From NCBI GenBank assembly GCA_964532155.1, contig CAZHGN010000001.1, positions 37,242 through 101,241 on the forward strand: a stretch of DNA of 64,000 nucleotides, read 5' to 3'. The notes below the pieces were generated by a model that worked only from the letters and a program-made list of their open reading frames with translations, was not told where the DNA came from and did not search any database. The stretch is from HGM11416 sp964532155. GTDB taxonomy: Bacteria; Bacillota; Clostridia; Christensenellales; Borkfalkiaceae. Numbering within the stretch: position 1 is the first letter of the stretch; each line of letters opens with the position of its first letter. Of the stretch, positions 62,677 through 64,000 are shown piece after piece. Both the position numbers and the translations under genes were made by a program.

Positions 62677-63918
62677 ATGAAAAACGTTAATAATTTATTA
62701 AACGATTCGAAAACGGCTTTTCACGCCGTTTTCGAGGCGTCGAATATTCTTGAAACCGCCGGCTTTGTTAAGCTTGACGAACAAAACGCATTTACTCTTA
62801 AAAAAGGCGGAAAATATTACGTTACGAGGAACGATTCAGCCCTAATCGCTTTTGTTATTCCGACAAAAACGAACAAGGGTTTTAGGATAGTTGCTTCTCA
62901 CACCGATTCACCTTGCTTTAAGGTTAAACTCGGCAAAAATCCCACTGTGGCAGGCTGTACTACTCTTTACGTTGAGCAATACGGCGGTGGTTTGCGCTAT
63001 ACTTGGTTCGACCGCCCTCTCAAACTATGCGGACGTTTGTGCGGTGTTAAGGACGGTAAAGTTATAAGTGCATTGTACGAATCTAAACAAAAATTCGTAA
63101 TACCGAGTCTTGCAATACATTACAATCGCAGTGCTAACGACGGAATCCCATTTAACGTTCAAACGGACTGTCAGCCCATTTATTCTTTGGACTGTCAATC
63201 GGATGAACTCATAAACGATTTAAAATCTGCGTTCGACGGAGAACTTTTGGATTGCGACCTTTTCCTTGTTAGCGATGAAACGCCCTTTTTTGCCGGAAAA
63301 AACGACGAATTGCTTTGCGCCCCACGAATTGATAATTTAACGAGCTGCTTTGCTTCTATCGAAGCGTTATTGTCCTCCAATAACGAGAATTATACTACGC
63401 TTTGCTATCTTGCAGATAACGAGGAAATCGGCAGCAGAACAAAACAAGGCGCCGCATCCGACTTTTTATCCGATATTTTAAAGCGTATTATCGGCTACGG
63501 CGAAGATTACCACAAGGCGCTTAGCAAGAGTTTTCTTGTTTCGTGCGATAACGCCCATGCAACTCATCCATGCCACGCAAATCTTGCGGACGGTTCGAGC
63601 GAGGTTTATCTCGGTAAAGGAATAATCATTAAGCACCACGCAAACATGAATTATACGACCGACGGGTTTAGTGCTGCCGTTTTTAAAAACGTATTGAAAA
63701 ATGCAAACGTGCCCTATTCAGATTTTTATATGCGCGCGGATCTTCCTTGCGGAGGAACGCTCGGTGCAATTAGTTCGGCTTCGGTTTCGGTTGCAAGCGT
63801 TGATATCGGTATTGCTCAGCTTGCTATGCACTCTGCCGTCGAAACGTTTGCAGTAAAAGATTATTATGCTATGACCGATGGGTTGAAAGCGTTTTTTAAT
63901 ACGGTCTCAATATCGTAA
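62677..63918 (+). CDS. apeB: M18-family aminopeptidase
   Basis: 413 residues of the dinuclear-zinc aspartyl/lysine aminopeptidase family. Metal-binding and catalytic blocks: IVASHTDSPCFKVK, DNEEIGSRTKQGAASDF, and SCDNAHATHPCHANLAD with KHHANMNYTTDGFSA. Cleaves N-terminal residues of peptides by family knowledge. No ribosome site of its own, so translation probably couples to leuS. The stop at 63916-63918 completes the gene within the window. Confidence 0.92.
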   Translation: MKNVNNLLNDSKTAFHAVFEASNILETAGFVKLDEQNAFTLKKGGKYYVTRNDSALIAFVIPTKTNKGFRIVASHTDSPCFKVKLGKNPTVAGCTTLYVEQYGGGLRYTWFDRPLKLCGRLCGVKDGKVISALYESKQKFVIPSLAIHYNRSANDGIPFNVQTDCQPIYSLDCQSDELINDLKSAFDGELLDCDLFLVSDETPFFAGKNDELLCAPRIDNLTSCFASIEALLSSNNENYTTLCYLADNEEIGSRTKQGAASDFLSDILKRIIGYGEDYHKALSKSFLVSCDNAHATHPCHANLADGSSEVYLGKGIIIKHHANMNYTTDGFSAAVFKNVLKNANVPYSDFYMRADLPCGGTLGAISSASVSVASVDIGIAQLAMHSAVETFAVKDYYAMTDGLKAFFNTVSIS

Positions 63919-63978
63919 TAAATAGAATAATCCCTTTTATAATCAACGATTTTAAACTTTTTTATTTATGACAAAAGC

Positions 63979-64000
63979 GAGGCGCTATATTTAGCGCCTC
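63979..64000 (+). terminator. Hairpin after the M18 gene, cut by the window end
   Basis: A perfect 9-bp stem GAGGCGCTA/TAGCGCCTC with a 4-base loop ends exactly at the last base; the T tail cannot be seen. Confidence 0.6.

Noticed and set aside
1..64000. CRISPR arrays, insertion sequences, prophage or restriction systems
   Set aside because: No regularly spaced direct repeats, transposase or phage genes were seen in any part of the window.

Overview
The window reads as chromosomal DNA of an anaerobic, endospore-forming Firmicute of the Clostridia class. The evidence is the sporulation genes (spoVAC-spoVAD-spoVAE, spoIVB, spoIIM, a GerW/YtfJ-like gene and DacF-type carboxypeptidases), a group-B-like [FeFe] hydrogenase, strong AGGAGG-type ribosome binding sites, frequent GTG/TTG starts, and sigma-A promoters close to TTGACA-N17-TATAAT. 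I cannot assign a genus. There is no prophage, insertion sequence, rRNA operon or CRISPR array; nearly all of it is core chromosome.

Left part (1-17.8 kb, mostly + strand): the end of hslV with hslU; hisS and dtd; the spoVA operon behind a sigma-G-like promoter; a divergent orphan DUF4130 gene; then a compact operon plsX-rnc-smc-ftsY-(M50 protease)-scpA-scpB that holds all three condensin subunits; then a DUF2953-like gene, a YtfJ-like gene, a D-Ala-D-Ala carboxypeptidase and an RluB-like pseudouridine synthase.

Middle (17.8-40.3 kb): two unrecognised small genes, tkt on the minus strand, proS, a membrane protein, mnmE, cca and an S51-like peptidase. A two-component system follows, coupled to a PrsW-like membrane protein, then spoIVB-spoIIM-dacF, a minus-strand metal-transporter-like gene behind a DtxR-like palindrome, nagA, a membrane-anchored PadR-type regulator (minus), a XerS-like recombinase with dif-like repeats upstream, and hflX.

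Right part (40.3-64 kb, mostly - strand): read leftward, the housekeeping block yicC-rpoZ-priA-def-fmt-rsmB-rlmN-rsgA-rpe and then an N-acetylhexosamine kinase-like gene. In this block rsgA appears to start at an AUU codon. Further right are a FAD oxidoreductase (-), a + strand operon of a DUF1538 membrane protein with two P-II-like proteins, a TetR regulator, a kinase-[FeFe] hydrogenase operon (-), tRNA-Glu(CTC), a decayed bioY, PAP2 and YitT genes (-), and leuS plus an M18 aminopeptidase (+).

Genes run mainly rightward up to about 40 kb and mainly leftward from 40 to 60 kb, with the XerS-like gene near the switch. This would fit a replication terminus, but that is a hypothesis. The most distinctive items are the DUF1538/P-II/P-II operon, the membrane-tethered PadR protein, the AUU start of rsgA, the XerS/dif-like region, and a nearly identical hairpin-plus-U-tract element that abuts the start codons of both spoIIM and the sugar kinase gene.
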